A model generated the notes under the pieces. The model saw only the letters and a program-made list of their open reading frames with translations, ran no database searches and was not told the DNA's origin. This document shows, in pieces, positions 19,461-28,261 of a DNA stretch of 64,000 bases (the first letter of the stretch is position 1; every line of letters starts with the position of its first letter). The stretch covers positions 2,108,001 to 2,172,000 of the forward strand of contig NZ_CP058561.1 in assembly GCF_018141425.1 (NCBI RefSeq), read 5' to 3'. The position numbers and the translations under genes are program-made. The stretch comes from Vallitalea guaymasensis (lineage in GTDB: Bacteria; Bacillota; Clostridia; Lachnospirales; Vallitaleaceae).

Positions 19461-20138
19461 TTAATTAGTATCGAATTTATATCCGACCCTTACAACTGTA
19501 TGTATGTATTTCGCTTTTGATTTCAATTTTTTCCGGATTTTTTTGATATGAGTATCTACAACTCTATAATCTCCAAAATAATCATAACCCCAAATAGTAT
19601 CAAGTATCTTTTCTCTCGTAAGTACTCTTCCTTCATTTTCTATAAGAAATACCAATAGTTCATATTCCTTCGGGGCAAATTCTATCTTTTCATTATCCAA
19701 CAATACAGAATATGCAGCTTTATCAATTGTAATACCTGATTTATCAATAATATTCTTTAATCTATCATCATTATTGGCAACTCTATCCAATAATCTTTTA
19801 CTTCTAGCCAATAAAACTTGAATATTGATGGGTTTTATGACATACTCATCTACCCCTAATTCAAAACCTAATAATTGGTCTTCATCATCGTCTCTTGATG
19901 TTAGCATTATAATTACAACATCAGATTTTGACCTTATTCGTCTACACACCGACCAACCATCTAATTTGGGCATTACAATATCAAGCAATACCAGATCAAC
20001 AGAATTTTCTTCAAATATCTCTAGCGCCTCCTGTCCATCAGCAGCTTGTAATACTTGAAATCCATTATCTCTGAAAGCAACAGATATCAAATCTCTCATA
20101 ATAATTTCGTCTTCAATAACTAAAACAGTTCTTTCCAT
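19461..20138 (-). CDS. Orphan OmpR/PhoB-family response regulator
   Basis: The 225-residue product starts after AAGGAG. The receiver domain has an acidic pocket at ED10-11, phospho-acceptor D53 (LLDIVMPK), Thr in IMLTSRD and Lys in VIKPI. The C-terminal winged helix (about 130-225) ends in VRVGYKFDTN with WGYDYFGDYRVVDTHIKKIRKK, typical of OmpR/PhoB DNA binders. No histidine kinase is adjacent, so its partner is encoded elsewhere. The gene has its own candidate promoter. Confidence 0.95.
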   Translation of the reverse strand: MERTVLVIEDEIIMRDLISVAFRDNGFQVLQAADGQEALEIFEENSVDLVLLDIVMPKLDGWSVCRRIRSKSDVVIIMLTSRDDDEDQLLGFELGVDEYVIKPINIQVLLARSKRLLDRVANNDDRLKNIIDKSGITIDKAAYSVLLDNEKIEFAPKEYELLVFLIENEGRVLTREKILDTIWGYDYFGDYRVVDTHIKKIRKKLKSKAKYIHTVVRVGYKFDTN

Positions 20139-20240
20139 AATTACTCCTTCTTTTTAAGAAATATATATCAATCATTTAATTAGGATCTCATTTATATTTT
20201 TCTAATTATCAAATAAATTATGTCATTTTTTACTTATACT

Positions 20241-20269
20241 AATATATACTATATCAAAATATATTTCAA
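20241..20269 (-). promoter_or_regulatory. Candidate sigma-A promoter for the orphan response regulator
   Basis: TTGAAA and TATATT with a 17-base spacer, reading leftward. It lies about 100 bases upstream of the start. Confidence 0.5.
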
Positions 20270-20577
20270 CTAAAGAAAATTATAAACACAAGTATAAATT
20301 TGTCCATAAATAAGCAGCTACAATACAAACTTTCAAAAAATTTATACTCAGCCACTTGTTAAATACATTATAATTTTGCAAAATCAAATCCGTTACATGG
20401 TCAATAGTGTGTAATATGCAATTTAAATGAAATCAAATATGTTATTTTAATTATTATTTCACAAAAATTGTACATTATATGAAGGAAAAAATCAAGGAAA
20501 TTTTATTATTTTTCGGTAGATAATTAATACTGTATAATTGATATTTATAGGGTAAAAAAACTATTGAATCTAGTCTA
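20270..20577. other. AT-rich intergenic stretch
   Basis: This lies between the DUF4003-like stop and the response-regulator promoter. I see no gene, repeat or convincing terminator. Confidence 0.6.
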
Positions 20578-21534
20578 TTAATCTGTAGAAATAATTTTTG
20601 ATAAAATAGCCACCAATAAAGAATACTGAAGATTGGTCTGAAATTTGTCATCACCAATATAATATAGAGTATGATTATTATTGTCTTTCAGGTCAAGGAC
20701 TGTGAAAATTGATACTACCAAATTAAAATTTTTATTCTTCTTAAAGTACTTAGTGCTATTCAATAGGTGGTATACTTCGTTTATTTCTATAACCTCTAAT
20801 TCAATATCTTCTAGGACTACAGCACTCATCAAACCTATAAGTGCAAAAATGACTCCTTTTATTTTCATTCCTTTTTGTTTCATTGATTTATAGATAGTAA
20901 TACAGTTATCAATAACTATATCCCTTTTGTCTTCTGTTACAACCAATGCAAGAACATGAGATAGTAATTGCAGATTGTTACCTCTTCTAAAACAGTCTTT
21001 AGCTAAATTCTTATAATAATAATCTATCTCTTCCATCAATTTTGCTGTATCTTTTCCTGCTTCAGATAAAAGTACAGAGAAAGTGTAATCTTCTTCTCCA
21101 GTAATGAAGGAATGATGGTCCTGCATATCATAAAATATATCTCTTGAAGCCTCCAAACGCTTCTTGACATCATCCTCGTCCAATAAAATGAATGCAATGA
21201 ACAAACTATATTTGGAATACAAATCAAATTCATTAACCAGCTGGATATTATCTAATAAAAAGCTTATCTTAGTAAATGGATAATCATATTTAATTATTAA
21301 TATTGTAGCAATTATGAACCTTAACTCACCGCTAAGAGGTGAAAAGCCAACTTTGCTCTTAATCATCTCGCTCATTTCATCAAATAATTCTAATTGAAAA
21401 GGTCTATTGGATATAGAATATAATAAAGCTACTATTTTTATTGTTTCATTAGATATATCTTTGTCTAATTCAGATTTTATTTCATTATAGATACTAAGAT
21501 AATTATTTATTGTCTTCTTATTTTTTGTATTCAA
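20578..21534 (-). CDS. DUF4003-like cytoplasmic protein
   Basis: The 318-residue product starts at TTG 21534, six bases after GGAGG. It is all-helical with no signal or membrane segment. The layout resembles the DUF4003 family: a helical N terminus, a RFIIATILI segment and a central EASRDIFYDM region. Family assignment is from memory of its style, so it is moderate. The biochemical function is unknown. Confidence 0.65.
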   Translation of the reverse strand: MNTKNKKTINNYLSIYNEIKSELDKDISNETIKIVALLYSISNRPFQLELFDEMSEMIKSKVGFSPLSGELRFIIATILIIKYDYPFTKISFLLDNIQLVNEFDLYSKYSLFIAFILLDEDDVKKRLEASRDIFYDMQDHHSFITGEEDYTFSVLLSEAGKDTAKLMEEIDYYYKNLAKDCFRRGNNLQLLSHVLALVVTEDKRDIVIDNCITIYKSMKQKGMKIKGVIFALIGLMSAVVLEDIELEVIEINEVYHLLNSTKYFKKNKNFNLVVSIFTVLDLKDNNNHTLYYIGDDKFQTNLQYSLLVAILSKIISTD

Positions 21535-21590
21535 ACTATATCCTCCCTTACCATTATCATAATTCTGCTACCTAGTTTCTATAGATTATA

Positions 21591-22790
21591 TTATGATTTT
21601 TTTATAAATAATACTTTTAGATAGTTACTCTCTTTATATTTAGTATTAATCTTAAAATCAGTTGGTAAATAAAATTCTTCTACAATATTGTATTGCGTAT
21701 TTGTTTCATGGAATGCTTTATCTACAAATTCTTTAAATCTTTTCATATCGAAAGAACTACAATTAGTAGATGCTATTATTATACCACTTTTTTCAGTTAT
21801 TAAGATAGCTTCTTTTAATAAATTTGTATAATCTTTTGAAGCACTGAAGGTATGCTTTTTAGATTTGGCAAAACTAGGTGGGTCCAGAATAACTAAATCG
21901 AACAGTAACTGTTTTTTAACTGCATATTTAAAATATTTAAAAACATCTTCTACTATTATATCCTGCTCATCAGCATTTATGTTATTAATCTCAAATTGCT
22001 CAACAGTTTTTTTTCTGCTTCTATTAGCTAAATCTACACTGGTAGTTTTCTTGGCTCCGCCTTTTGCAGCAAAAACAGAAAAAGCACCTGTATAAGAAAA
22101 AGTATTAAGTACATTTTTATTCTTTGCATATTTTTCTTTTATGATATTCCTAACATCTCTCTGATCAATAAAGAACCCTACCATTGCCCCTTCATTAAGA
22201 TATACAGCAAATTTCACTCCATTTTCTTTAACAATAATAGGAAAATTACCTCTTTCACCAATCACAAAATCATCATCATCTATATATTTACCACCATCAT
22301 TAAATCTCTTTTTCTGATATATACCTTTATAATCAGTTAGCTCAGATAACGCCTTGATGATGTATTCTCTAAACATGTAGATTCCTTCACTATACCAATT
22401 GATTAAATAATAACCATCAAAGTAATCTATGGTCAATCCACCAATATTATCTCCTTCACCATTGAAAATACGAAAAGCTGTTGTATCCTGATTATTATAA
22501 AATTCCTTCCTTAGATTAATTGCCTTATTTAATCTATCTCTAAAGAAATCATAGTCTATCTTGGTTTGCTCATCATACGTTAATATCCAGCCATTGCCTT
22601 TATTCTGCTTACCATAATATCCTTTTGCAATGAACTTATTGTTGTTGTCAACAAGTTTAATTACCATTCCTTCATGAGTGAGCTTATTAGTATCAATTAC
22701 AGCATTTTTCTCAATTAGTGGATATCCTTTAGTTATCTTATTTATAAAATTCTTTTTTAGTCTTATAGTAGTTTCTTTCACCTGATTCAT
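21591..22790 (-). CDS. RlmI-like class I SAM-dependent rRNA methyltransferase
   Basis: ATG 22790 gives 399 residues, the usual family size; a TTG at 22826 would overlap the upstream gene. The N terminus (about 5-80) is PUA-like (RLKKNFINKITKGYPLIEKN). A central segment has GFFIDQRDVR. The Rossmann methyltransferase domain shows motif I VLNTFSYTGAFSVFAAKGGA, an acidic SVDLANRS, motif IV LVILDPPSFAKSK, and TNCSSFD with a candidate catalytic Cys. This matches RlmI-type enzymes that form 5-methylcytosine in 23S rRNA. It is probably co-transcribed with the TRM11-like gene just upstream. Confidence 0.9.
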   Translation of the reverse strand: MNQVKETTIRLKKNFINKITKGYPLIEKNAVIDTNKLTHEGMVIKLVDNNNKFIAKGYYGKQNKGNGWILTYDEQTKIDYDFFRDRLNKAINLRKEFYNNQDTTAFRIFNGEGDNIGGLTIDYFDGYYLINWYSEGIYMFREYIIKALSELTDYKGIYQKKRFNDGGKYIDDDDFVIGERGNFPIIVKENGVKFAVYLNEGAMVGFFIDQRDVRNIIKEKYAKNKNVLNTFSYTGAFSVFAAKGGAKKTTSVDLANRSRKKTVEQFEINNINADEQDIIVEDVFKYFKYAVKKQLLFDLVILDPPSFAKSKKHTFSASKDYTNLLKEAILITEKSGIIIASTNCSSFDMKRFKEFVDKAFHETNTQYNIVEEFYLPTDFKINTKYKESNYLKVLFIKKS

Positions 22791-22809
22791 CCTAACTTCA
22801 TATATTTTA

Positions 22810-23841
22810 TTATACCTTGACAGCAACTATCAAGTTTCTGTTAATTGATTGATTAACTCTATGTAAGTAATCATCATAAGGTGATTCATCCAGCACTTTA
22901 AATCCATTCTCCTGTAATACTTCTGAAATATCTCTATATTTCATTGTAAACTCATTATAAGATAAAACCATACTTCCTTTTGTCTTCAAGGCATGATTCC
23001 AAGCAGGTATAGCTGTCTTAATAAGCTCTAGCGGGCTTCTTGACATATTAGAACCTTTATTGTTTTTACTTCCATGCTGAACTCCATAAGGTAAATCAGA
23101 TACGATAATATCACAGGATTTTTTCTTTATAAGAAGATTAGCTAATGTTGTGTCAGAATTAAATAATTGGAGCATTTGAGTGTTTCCATTAGTATAATCT
23201 GCTTTATTAGCGGCTGATGTAAGAGTAAATACATCTGCAATTTTTTTACCTTTTGAATCTGACTGCTTCGACTTAATAACCTTATGCTTATATCTTCCTT
23301 CTTTCAAGAACCTGACAAGATATGTTTCAATTTCCTTCGTCCACTGTCCATTTATCTCTATTCCTTTAACATCATAACCTCTGATGAGTCCTTCATATAA
23401 AGTGGTCCCTTTACCACACATAGGATCAAACAAAGTAATCCTTTTACTGTTTGTATTACATGAACTAATAGCTAGATTAACCATAAGTCTTGTAAATTGT
23501 TCGTTTGTTTTTCCATTATATTTTAAAATCTGAACCATACTCTCAGGGAAAGTATGGAAATCAGGAACATTTATAGGTCTTAAAAGTCCACCATCCACTT
23601 GTTCAAATAAAGTGTAATAAATAGAAGAAAATCCTAAAACTCTAAAATCTTCCTCAGTCAATTCTCTATCTGTAGCAAAACTTATTGAAGCTGGAAGCCC
23701 TAGGTCTGCTTCTTCAATATTATTGATCTTCATATTATATGCTCCAGCAATCGCTTTAATCTCTGAAACAGCAATTTTAAGTGCTGAATCGAAATAAATA
23801 CGATTATGCCCTGGATTTGCAAGTATTACGTATTTATTCAT
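22810..23841 (-). CDS. TRM11-like SAM-dependent nucleic-acid methyltransferase
   Basis: The 343-residue protein begins after AGAAAGGAT. SAM-binding motif I is LFDPMCGKGTTLYEGL and motif IV is DIIVSDLPYGVQHG. The (D/S)xPYG signature and the order of motifs match the Trm11/TrmG10 group, which methylate guanosine N2 in tRNA. The usual N-terminal THUMP domain is not obvious in the first 110 residues, so the substrate is uncertain. It precedes the RlmI-like gene on the same strand, which gives a small RNA-modification pair. Confidence 0.85.
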   Translation of the reverse strand: MNKYVILANPGHNRIYFDSALKIAVSEIKAIAGAYNMKINNIEEADLGLPASISFATDRELTEEDFRVLGFSSIYYTLFEQVDGGLLRPINVPDFHTFPESMVQILKYNGKTNEQFTRLMVNLAISSCNTNSKRITLFDPMCGKGTTLYEGLIRGYDVKGIEINGQWTKEIETYLVRFLKEGRYKHKVIKSKQSDSKGKKIADVFTLTSAANKADYTNGNTQMLQLFNSDTTLANLLIKKKSCDIIVSDLPYGVQHGSKNNKGSNMSRSPLELIKTAIPAWNHALKTKGSMVLSYNEFTMKYRDISEVLQENGFKVLDESPYDDYLHRVNQSINRNLIVAVKV

Positions 23842-23869
23842 ATAGAATATCCTTTCTTCCGTGTACTTA

Positions 23870-23991
23870 TTATTTTAATTCAAACCAATCACTAATCAAT
23901 TTATTTTGTTTAAAACCTCTTCTCTTATACATAGCATATGCTAATGTATTACTTTTTCTGTTTTACTTAATTCTAGATAGTTTTTAACCAT
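23870..23991 (-). pseudogene. GNAT acetyltransferase C-terminal remnant
   Basis: Read leftward, this gives NTLAYAMYKRRGFKQ followed by a short tail and a stop. That is the typical end of a GNAT N-acetyltransferase (N-x-x-A-x-x-x-Y-x-x-x-GF). A frameshift separates it from the preceding MVKNYLELSKTEK, and the rest of the fold is missing. It lies between the TetR and TRM11-like genes. Confidence 0.55.
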
Positions 23992-24007
23992 TATTATCTC
24001 CATTATA

Positions 24008-24529
24008 TTAATCAGATAATAATTGTAGTATCATAGTTACTTTGTCTGCCATAACTACATAGGACTCTTCCATGCCACCTTCAACCCATCGTATTGTTAT
24101 GGCATCAATACCTCCTCCAATAAAATCTTTTACATATATATCATCTATACTTGGCATTATATCTCTAAAATTATCTGAAAATTTCTTACCGATTCTTTGA
24201 GAAAGCTTATCTAATTGATTGCATTTCATTAACAGATTTGTATATGGGGATTCTTTTAGTACCTTGAAGCGAAATCTTAGAAGATCATTAACACTTGGAT
24301 CTTTTTGATTACCAATCTCTATAAGAGCCTGTTGCAAATAAGTTTCAAAACAATATAGTATAATTTGTTCCTTTTCCTTGAAATGCCGATACAATGTCAT
24401 ACGTACCAAACCAGCCTCTTCAGCAATTTCAGACATAGTAATTTCTTTTAGGTCTTTAACTTCCAATAACCTAAACAATGCATTTTTTATCATGTCTTTT
24501 GATTCTTTAATCTGTTTTTCTCTTTTCAT
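24008..24529 (-). CDS. TetR/AcrR-family transcriptional regulator
   Basis: The start at 24529 (MKREKQIKES) follows AAGGTGAT; longer in-frame starts lack a good site. Residues 1-60 are a classic TetR helix-turn-helix: KNALFRLLEV, ITMSEIAEEAGLVRMTLYRHFKEKEQI. The C-terminal helical domain (about 70-173) resembles the TetR_C regulators of Firmicutes. The neighbouring membrane-protein gene is divergent, so that gene and the regulator's own promoter are the likely targets. Confidence 0.93.
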   Translation of the reverse strand: MKREKQIKESKDMIKNALFRLLEVKDLKEITMSEIAEEAGLVRMTLYRHFKEKEQIILYCFETYLQQALIEIGNQKDPSVNDLLRFRFKVLKESPYTNLLMKCNQLDKLSQRIGKKFSDNFRDIMPSIDDIYVKDFIGGGIDAITIRWVEGGMEESYVVMADKVTMILQLLSD

Positions 24530-24589
24530 GTTACATATCACCTTCATGTGTATAAGATAATGTCTTTCTATTGAAAATCGCTCTACAAC

Positions 24590-24618
24590 ATTATATAATA
24601 TAACCACAAAAGTTACAA
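24590..24618 (-). promoter_or_regulatory. Sigma-A promoter for tetR, with possible operator
   Basis: TTGTAA and TATAAT with a 17-base spacer, reading leftward. CACAAAAGTT (24605-24614) overlaps the -35 and spacer. A near-complement, AACTTTCGTG, lies at 24660-24669. These two could be operator half-sites for a regulator acting on both divergent genes. Confidence 0.6.
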
Positions 24619-24714
24619 CGCAACATTTAATAAATTATTTTATCTACATTACTAAACTCAACTTTCGTGATTCAGATTATTTTATAACTTTTTATTGAAG
24701 AAAGGATGTCAATT

Positions 24715-25185
24715 TTGAAAAAATTAATGAATAAACTTTTACCAAGAAACATCAATAATAACTATACTGGCTACAAGTTTGCGAAATATTTCTTTTACGC
24801 CTTAACAGCCTTGACATTATGGCGAAGTCAGCATCATTTGTTTGCAGCAGATGGAGGTGCACAGTCTATTGCTACGATTCCTCTGGACACCTTTACTAAA
24901 GCTGGTGCAGCTACTGTAATAGGTATTTTTAGCTTGTGGGGTCTTTCACAATTAATTATTGGCATACTATATCTAATTACATCTTTAAGATATCGTTCGT
25001 TGATACCACTAATGTATCTGCTTATGTTTGTTGAATATCTCGTACGCGCCACTTATATTCCCGCGTTTAAACCCATTACCACAGTTGGGACAGCGCCAGG
25101 AGCAGTAGGTAATATACCACTTATTGTGTTAAGCCTTATTATGCTGATATTTTCATTACTCACACCAAAAGTAAGAATTGACTGA
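24715..25185 (+). CDS. Four-helix membrane protein divergent from tetR
   Basis: TTG 24715 is preferred because AAAGG lies nine bases upstream; ATG 24706 directly abuts that site. The 156-residue protein has about four hydrophobic segments and the motifs LWRSQHHLFAADGGAQS, GLSQLIIGILYLI and EYLVRATYIPAFKP. The family is not recognised by name. Its position next to TetR suggests repression by that regulator until a signal is present. Confidence 0.75.
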   Translation: MKKLMNKLLPRNINNNYTGYKFAKYFFYALTALTLWRSQHHLFAADGGAQSIATIPLDTFTKAGAATVIGIFSLWGLSQLIIGILYLITSLRYRSLIPLMYLLMFVEYLVRATYIPAFKPITTVGTAPGAVGNIPLIVLSLIMLIFSLLTPKVRID

Positions 25186-25206
25186 TAATCTACCTAGACT
25201 TTTAAA

Positions 25207-25240
25207 AGCCCCTTTAACTATTCATTAGTTAAGGGGGTTA
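25207..25240. terminator. Terminator hairpin between convergent genes
   Basis: CCCCTTTAACTA pairs with TAGTTAAGGGG. On the minus strand it runs into CTTTT, so it best serves rlmH, but it lies after both genes. Confidence 0.7.
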
Positions 25241-25257
25241 CTTCAAAAAAATTTAAG

Positions 25258-25737
25258 TTATTTATGATATGGTTCACCAGTATTGATTCTAAAACTTCTA
25301 TATATCTGCTCAAGCAATATAACTCTCATCAATTGATGTGGAAAAGTCATTGTAGAGAAACTTAATCTATAATCAGCTCTATCTAAGACCTTTTCCCAGA
25401 GACCTATGGAACCACCGATAATAAATGTAATATGACTCTTTCCTTCTAAGCCTAGATTACCTATTTTCTTTGCCATCTTCTCAGAGGTTAACATTTTCCC
25501 CTCAATCTCTAAAGCTATTACATAAGAGCTATCTTTTACATTCTTTAATATTTTTTGTCCTTCTTTTTGTTTTATTAATATTTCCTGGGTAATAGACATT
25601 TTATCTGGGGTCTTTTCGTCCATGACTTCTATAATCTCTAACTTACAGTATTTGCTTAATCTTTTACTGTATTCATCAACTGCCATTTTAAGATATTTTT
25701 CTTTTAGTTTTCCAACAGTAATTATAGTTATTTTCAT
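25258..25737 (-). CDS. rlmH: RlmH, 23S rRNA pseudouridine-1915 N3-methyltransferase
   Basis: The start at 25737 gives the canonical [15 protein letters not shown] and the usual 159 residues; an in-frame ATG four codons earlier (25749) is less likely. It is a SPOUT-fold enzyme with FIIGGSIG, then [28 protein letters not shown] and the terminal GEPYHK, all hallmarks of RlmH. It methylates pseudouridine in helix 69 of 23S rRNA in assembled ribosomes. In many Firmicutes rlmH lies at the end of the walRK region, as here. Confidence 0.97.
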   Translation of the reverse strand: MKITIITVGKLKEKYLKMAVDEYSKRLSKYCKLEIIEVMDEKTPDKMSITQEILIKQKEGQKILKNVKDSSYVIALEIEGKMLTSEKMAKKIGNLGLEGKSHITFIIGGSIGLWEKVLDRADYRLSFSTMTFPHQLMRVILLEQIYRSFRINTGEPYHK

Positions 25738-25784
25738 CCTATCATCCATTCATAAAGTTTTATTATTATTTATTTAAACAATTT

Positions 25785-25815
25785 AAAAAAGGACTTATTA
25801 AAAGTCCATTTTTTT
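25785..25815 (-). terminator. Terminator after murA
   Basis: GGACTT pairs with AAGTCC, flanked by A/T tracts on both sides. It lies between murA and rlmH. Confidence 0.75.
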
Positions 25816-25834
25816 ATTATTATTTTAGTAGTTG

Positions 25835-27121
25835 CTATACCACCTTGAACATTGATTTGTCAGTTTTCTCAGCTACTCTAAAAATATCTGCACCAAGGTT
25901 GGTTAACTTCTGTTCCACATGTTCATAACCTCTATCAATATATTCAACATTGGTTATTACTGTTTCACCTTTAGCTGCTAATGCGGCTAAGATAAGTCCT
26001 GCTCCTGCACGAAGATCAGGTGCTGCAACTTCTGCTCCAGTCAATTGCTTGACCCCTTCAACAACGGCAGTATTTCCTTCTACTTTTATATTAGCTCCCA
26101 TTCTGTTCAATTCGTCAGTGTAGGAGAATCTACTTTCAAATATACTTTCTGTCATAATACTTGTACCAGATGTCTTTGATAATAGTGCAGTCATTTGAGG
26201 CTGCATATCAGTTGGAAAACCTGGATAAGGCAGTGTTTTTACATGTATATTTTTTAATGGCTCATTAGCTGTAACACGTATAGCTTCATCATATTCTTCA
26301 ATAACTGCACCCATTTCAATAAGCTTGGCTGAAATAGCTTCCATATGCTTAGGTATTATATTAGTTACAGTTACATCTCCACCAGTTATAGCCCCCGCAA
26401 TCATATATGTTCCAGCTTCTATTTGATCTGGAATAATCATATATTCTGTTCCATGTAGTTCATCTACTCCAGCTATCTTAATCACATCTGTACCAGCACC
26501 TTTTATCTTAGCACCCATACTGTTTAAAAAGTTAGCTACATCTACAATGTGTGGCTCTTTTGCTGCATTCTCAATTACAGTTGTTCCTTCTGCAAGAACA
26601 GCTGCAAGCATTATATTTATTGTAGCACCAACACTACTCATATCCAAGAAAATGTTAGTACCTATTAAATCATCTGCTGAAGCTTCGATTATACCATGCT
26701 TAACCTCAACTTTTGCTCCTAATGCTTCAAAACCTTTGATATGCTGATCAATTGGTCTACTACCAATATTACATCCACCTGGTAGTGCTACTTCTGCTTC
26801 TCTATATTTACCTAGTAGAGCTCCTAATAAATAATAAGATGCTCTTATCTTCTTAATATAATCATAATCAACTTTTAGATTGTGAATATTTCTAGTATCT
26901 ACTTTTATTTTATGCTCATCTATATATTCTACTAGTACACCTAGTTGTTCCATGGACTGCAATAGAACTTTAATGTCTTTAACACATGGTACATTTTCAA
27001 TTATACAAACATCATTTGCTAGAATCGCAGCTGGTAATATTGCAAGAGCCGCATTCTTTGCACCACTAATAAAAACTTCCCCAGTTAACCTCGTATTGCC
27101 CTTTATCACTAGTTGTTCCAC
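25835..27121 (-). CDS. murA: MurA, UDP-GlcNAc 1-carboxyvinyltransferase
   Basis: The 428-residue product starts at GTG 27121 after AGAGGTG. It catalyses the first committed step of peptidoglycan synthesis, transfer of enolpyruvate from PEP to UDP-N-acetylglucosamine in the cytoplasm. K22 and N23 (SGAKNAAL) and the catalytic Cys117 in LPGGCNIGSRPID are present, so it should be fosfomycin-sensitive. Firmicutes often carry two MurA paralogs, and which one this is cannot be settled here. It has its own sigma-A promoter despite following the walRK cluster. Confidence 0.97.
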   Translation of the reverse strand: MEQLVIKGNTRLTGEVFISGAKNAALAILPAAILANDVCIIENVPCVKDIKVLLQSMEQLGVLVEYIDEHKIKVDTRNIHNLKVDYDYIKKIRASYYLLGALLGKYREAEVALPGGCNIGSRPIDQHIKGFEALGAKVEVKHGIIEASADDLIGTNIFLDMSSVGATINIMLAAVLAEGTTVIENAAKEPHIVDVANFLNSMGAKIKGAGTDVIKIAGVDELHGTEYMIIPDQIEAGTYMIAGAITGGDVTVTNIIPKHMEAISAKLIEMGAVIEEYDEAIRVTANEPLKNIHVKTLPYPGFPTDMQPQMTALLSKTSGTSIMTESIFESRFSYTDELNRMGANIKVEGNTAVVEGVKQLTGAEVAAPDLRAGAGLILAALAAKGETVITNVEYIDRGYEHVEQKLTNLGADIFRVAEKTDKSMFKVV

Positions 27122-27269
27122 TTTTACACCTCTCTTAAGTAAACTTTCCCACTAATGGGCGGTAAAATATTATTTATCTTACTATATAAGTTGAATTAAA
27201 TAATTGTTATAGAACCAACAATTCATTCCATCTAGTCTAATCTGCGTATTTTTATTTTTACCAAAATAA

Positions 27270-27298
27270 ATTATAGCACACTTTACTAATTTTGTAAA
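27270..27298 (-). promoter_or_regulatory. Sigma-A promoter for murA
   Basis: TTTACA and TATAAT with a 17-base spacer, reading leftward. It lies about 150 bases upstream of the GTG start. Confidence 0.75.
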
Positions 27299-27316
27299 AG
27301 TAGTAATTTGATACCT

Positions 27317-28219
27317 CTAGTTTTCTTCGTCTTCTAGGTCAAATATACCCTTCGTGTAGAATGTATCTTTATTGGTATACGCATTAATATAATGGACTTC
27401 ATTATTACCAAGCCTTATTCTATACCATGGTTCTGCTTTCATGATAGTGTTTGCATCAGCAATATCTTCTTCTTCAACATAATAACCAATATCTATTCCC
27501 ATTATTTTTATAAGTTCATTATTATCCTTTTGCCTGATATTATGCATAAATTTATATAAAACTTCATCTATGGGATAGATTCTTTCACTATCACCAACAA
27601 ATCTAATAGGTTCATAACGATTCTTTACCCTTGCCATTACTTTACCGCTCTCATAAAAAATGATTCCTGCAGTATTACTGAAAATAGTTTCATCTCTATA
27701 GCTGTCATTATACTCTATTTGGTAATAACTGTAATTGTCATCAGGCTGATAGCTGGTCAAGTTCATATTGCCTTCAATAGTTAGTTTTTTCATCAAATCC
27801 TTACTATACTTTTCTATTGTAGAATTGTCAAAATTCTCGGCTAAATGATTATCATAACTGTTAGTATAAAAGACAGTACCTTTCTTGGTTCCTTGATATA
27901 TAATGAGGTCTTCATTTTCTTTGGTATATCGATGATCTAGATTTTTATATGTAACAGTTACATTACCAAATAATTGTTTTCTTATTTTATCTTCATCTAT
28001 ATTCCGAAATTTTACTTCTATTCTTTTCCTTGGTCGAAAATCAGGTAATAAACAATATATGTAAATATCATTCTCACCTAATGTTTCTCTAAGTTGTGCC
28101 TCTTTCTCAGCAGTTATAGAATAATCTTTCTTACTCTTATATTCATACATTCCATAGAGCACAACGTTAGCAACCAGAAATAATATTATAAAAATATTAA
28201 GTATCCTGCCAAAATTCAT
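27317..28219 (-). CDS. yycI: YycI-like regulator of WalK
   Basis: The 300-residue protein has one N-terminal membrane helix (residues about 5-25, ILNIFIILFLVANVVLYGMY) and an extracytoplasmic domain. Size, topology and position just after yycH match YycI. In Bacillus, YycI and YycH bind WalK in the membrane and adjust its activity. Sequence conservation in this family is low, so context carries much of the call. Confidence 0.85.
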   Translation of the reverse strand: MNFGRILNIFIILFLVANVVLYGMYEYKSKKDYSITAEKEAQLRETLGENDIYIYCLLPDFRPRKRIEVKFRNIDEDKIRKQLFGNVTVTYKNLDHRYTKENEDLIIYQGTKKGTVFYTNSYDNHLAENFDNSTIEKYSKDLMKKLTIEGNMNLTSYQPDDNYSYYQIEYNDSYRDETIFSNTAGIIFYESGKVMARVKNRYEPIRFVGDSERIYPIDEVLYKFMHNIRQKDNNELIKIMGIDIGYYVEEEDIADANTIMKAEPWYRIRLGNNEVHYINAYTNKDTFYTKGIFDLEDEEN

Positions 28220-28261
28220 ATCAACACCTACTTCTTACTAAATAGTATAAGATTTTTATAA

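Noticed and set aside
23781-23987. Plus-strand 68-residue frame
   Set aside because: The region is better explained by the minus-strand acetyltransferase relic and the start of the TRM11-like gene.
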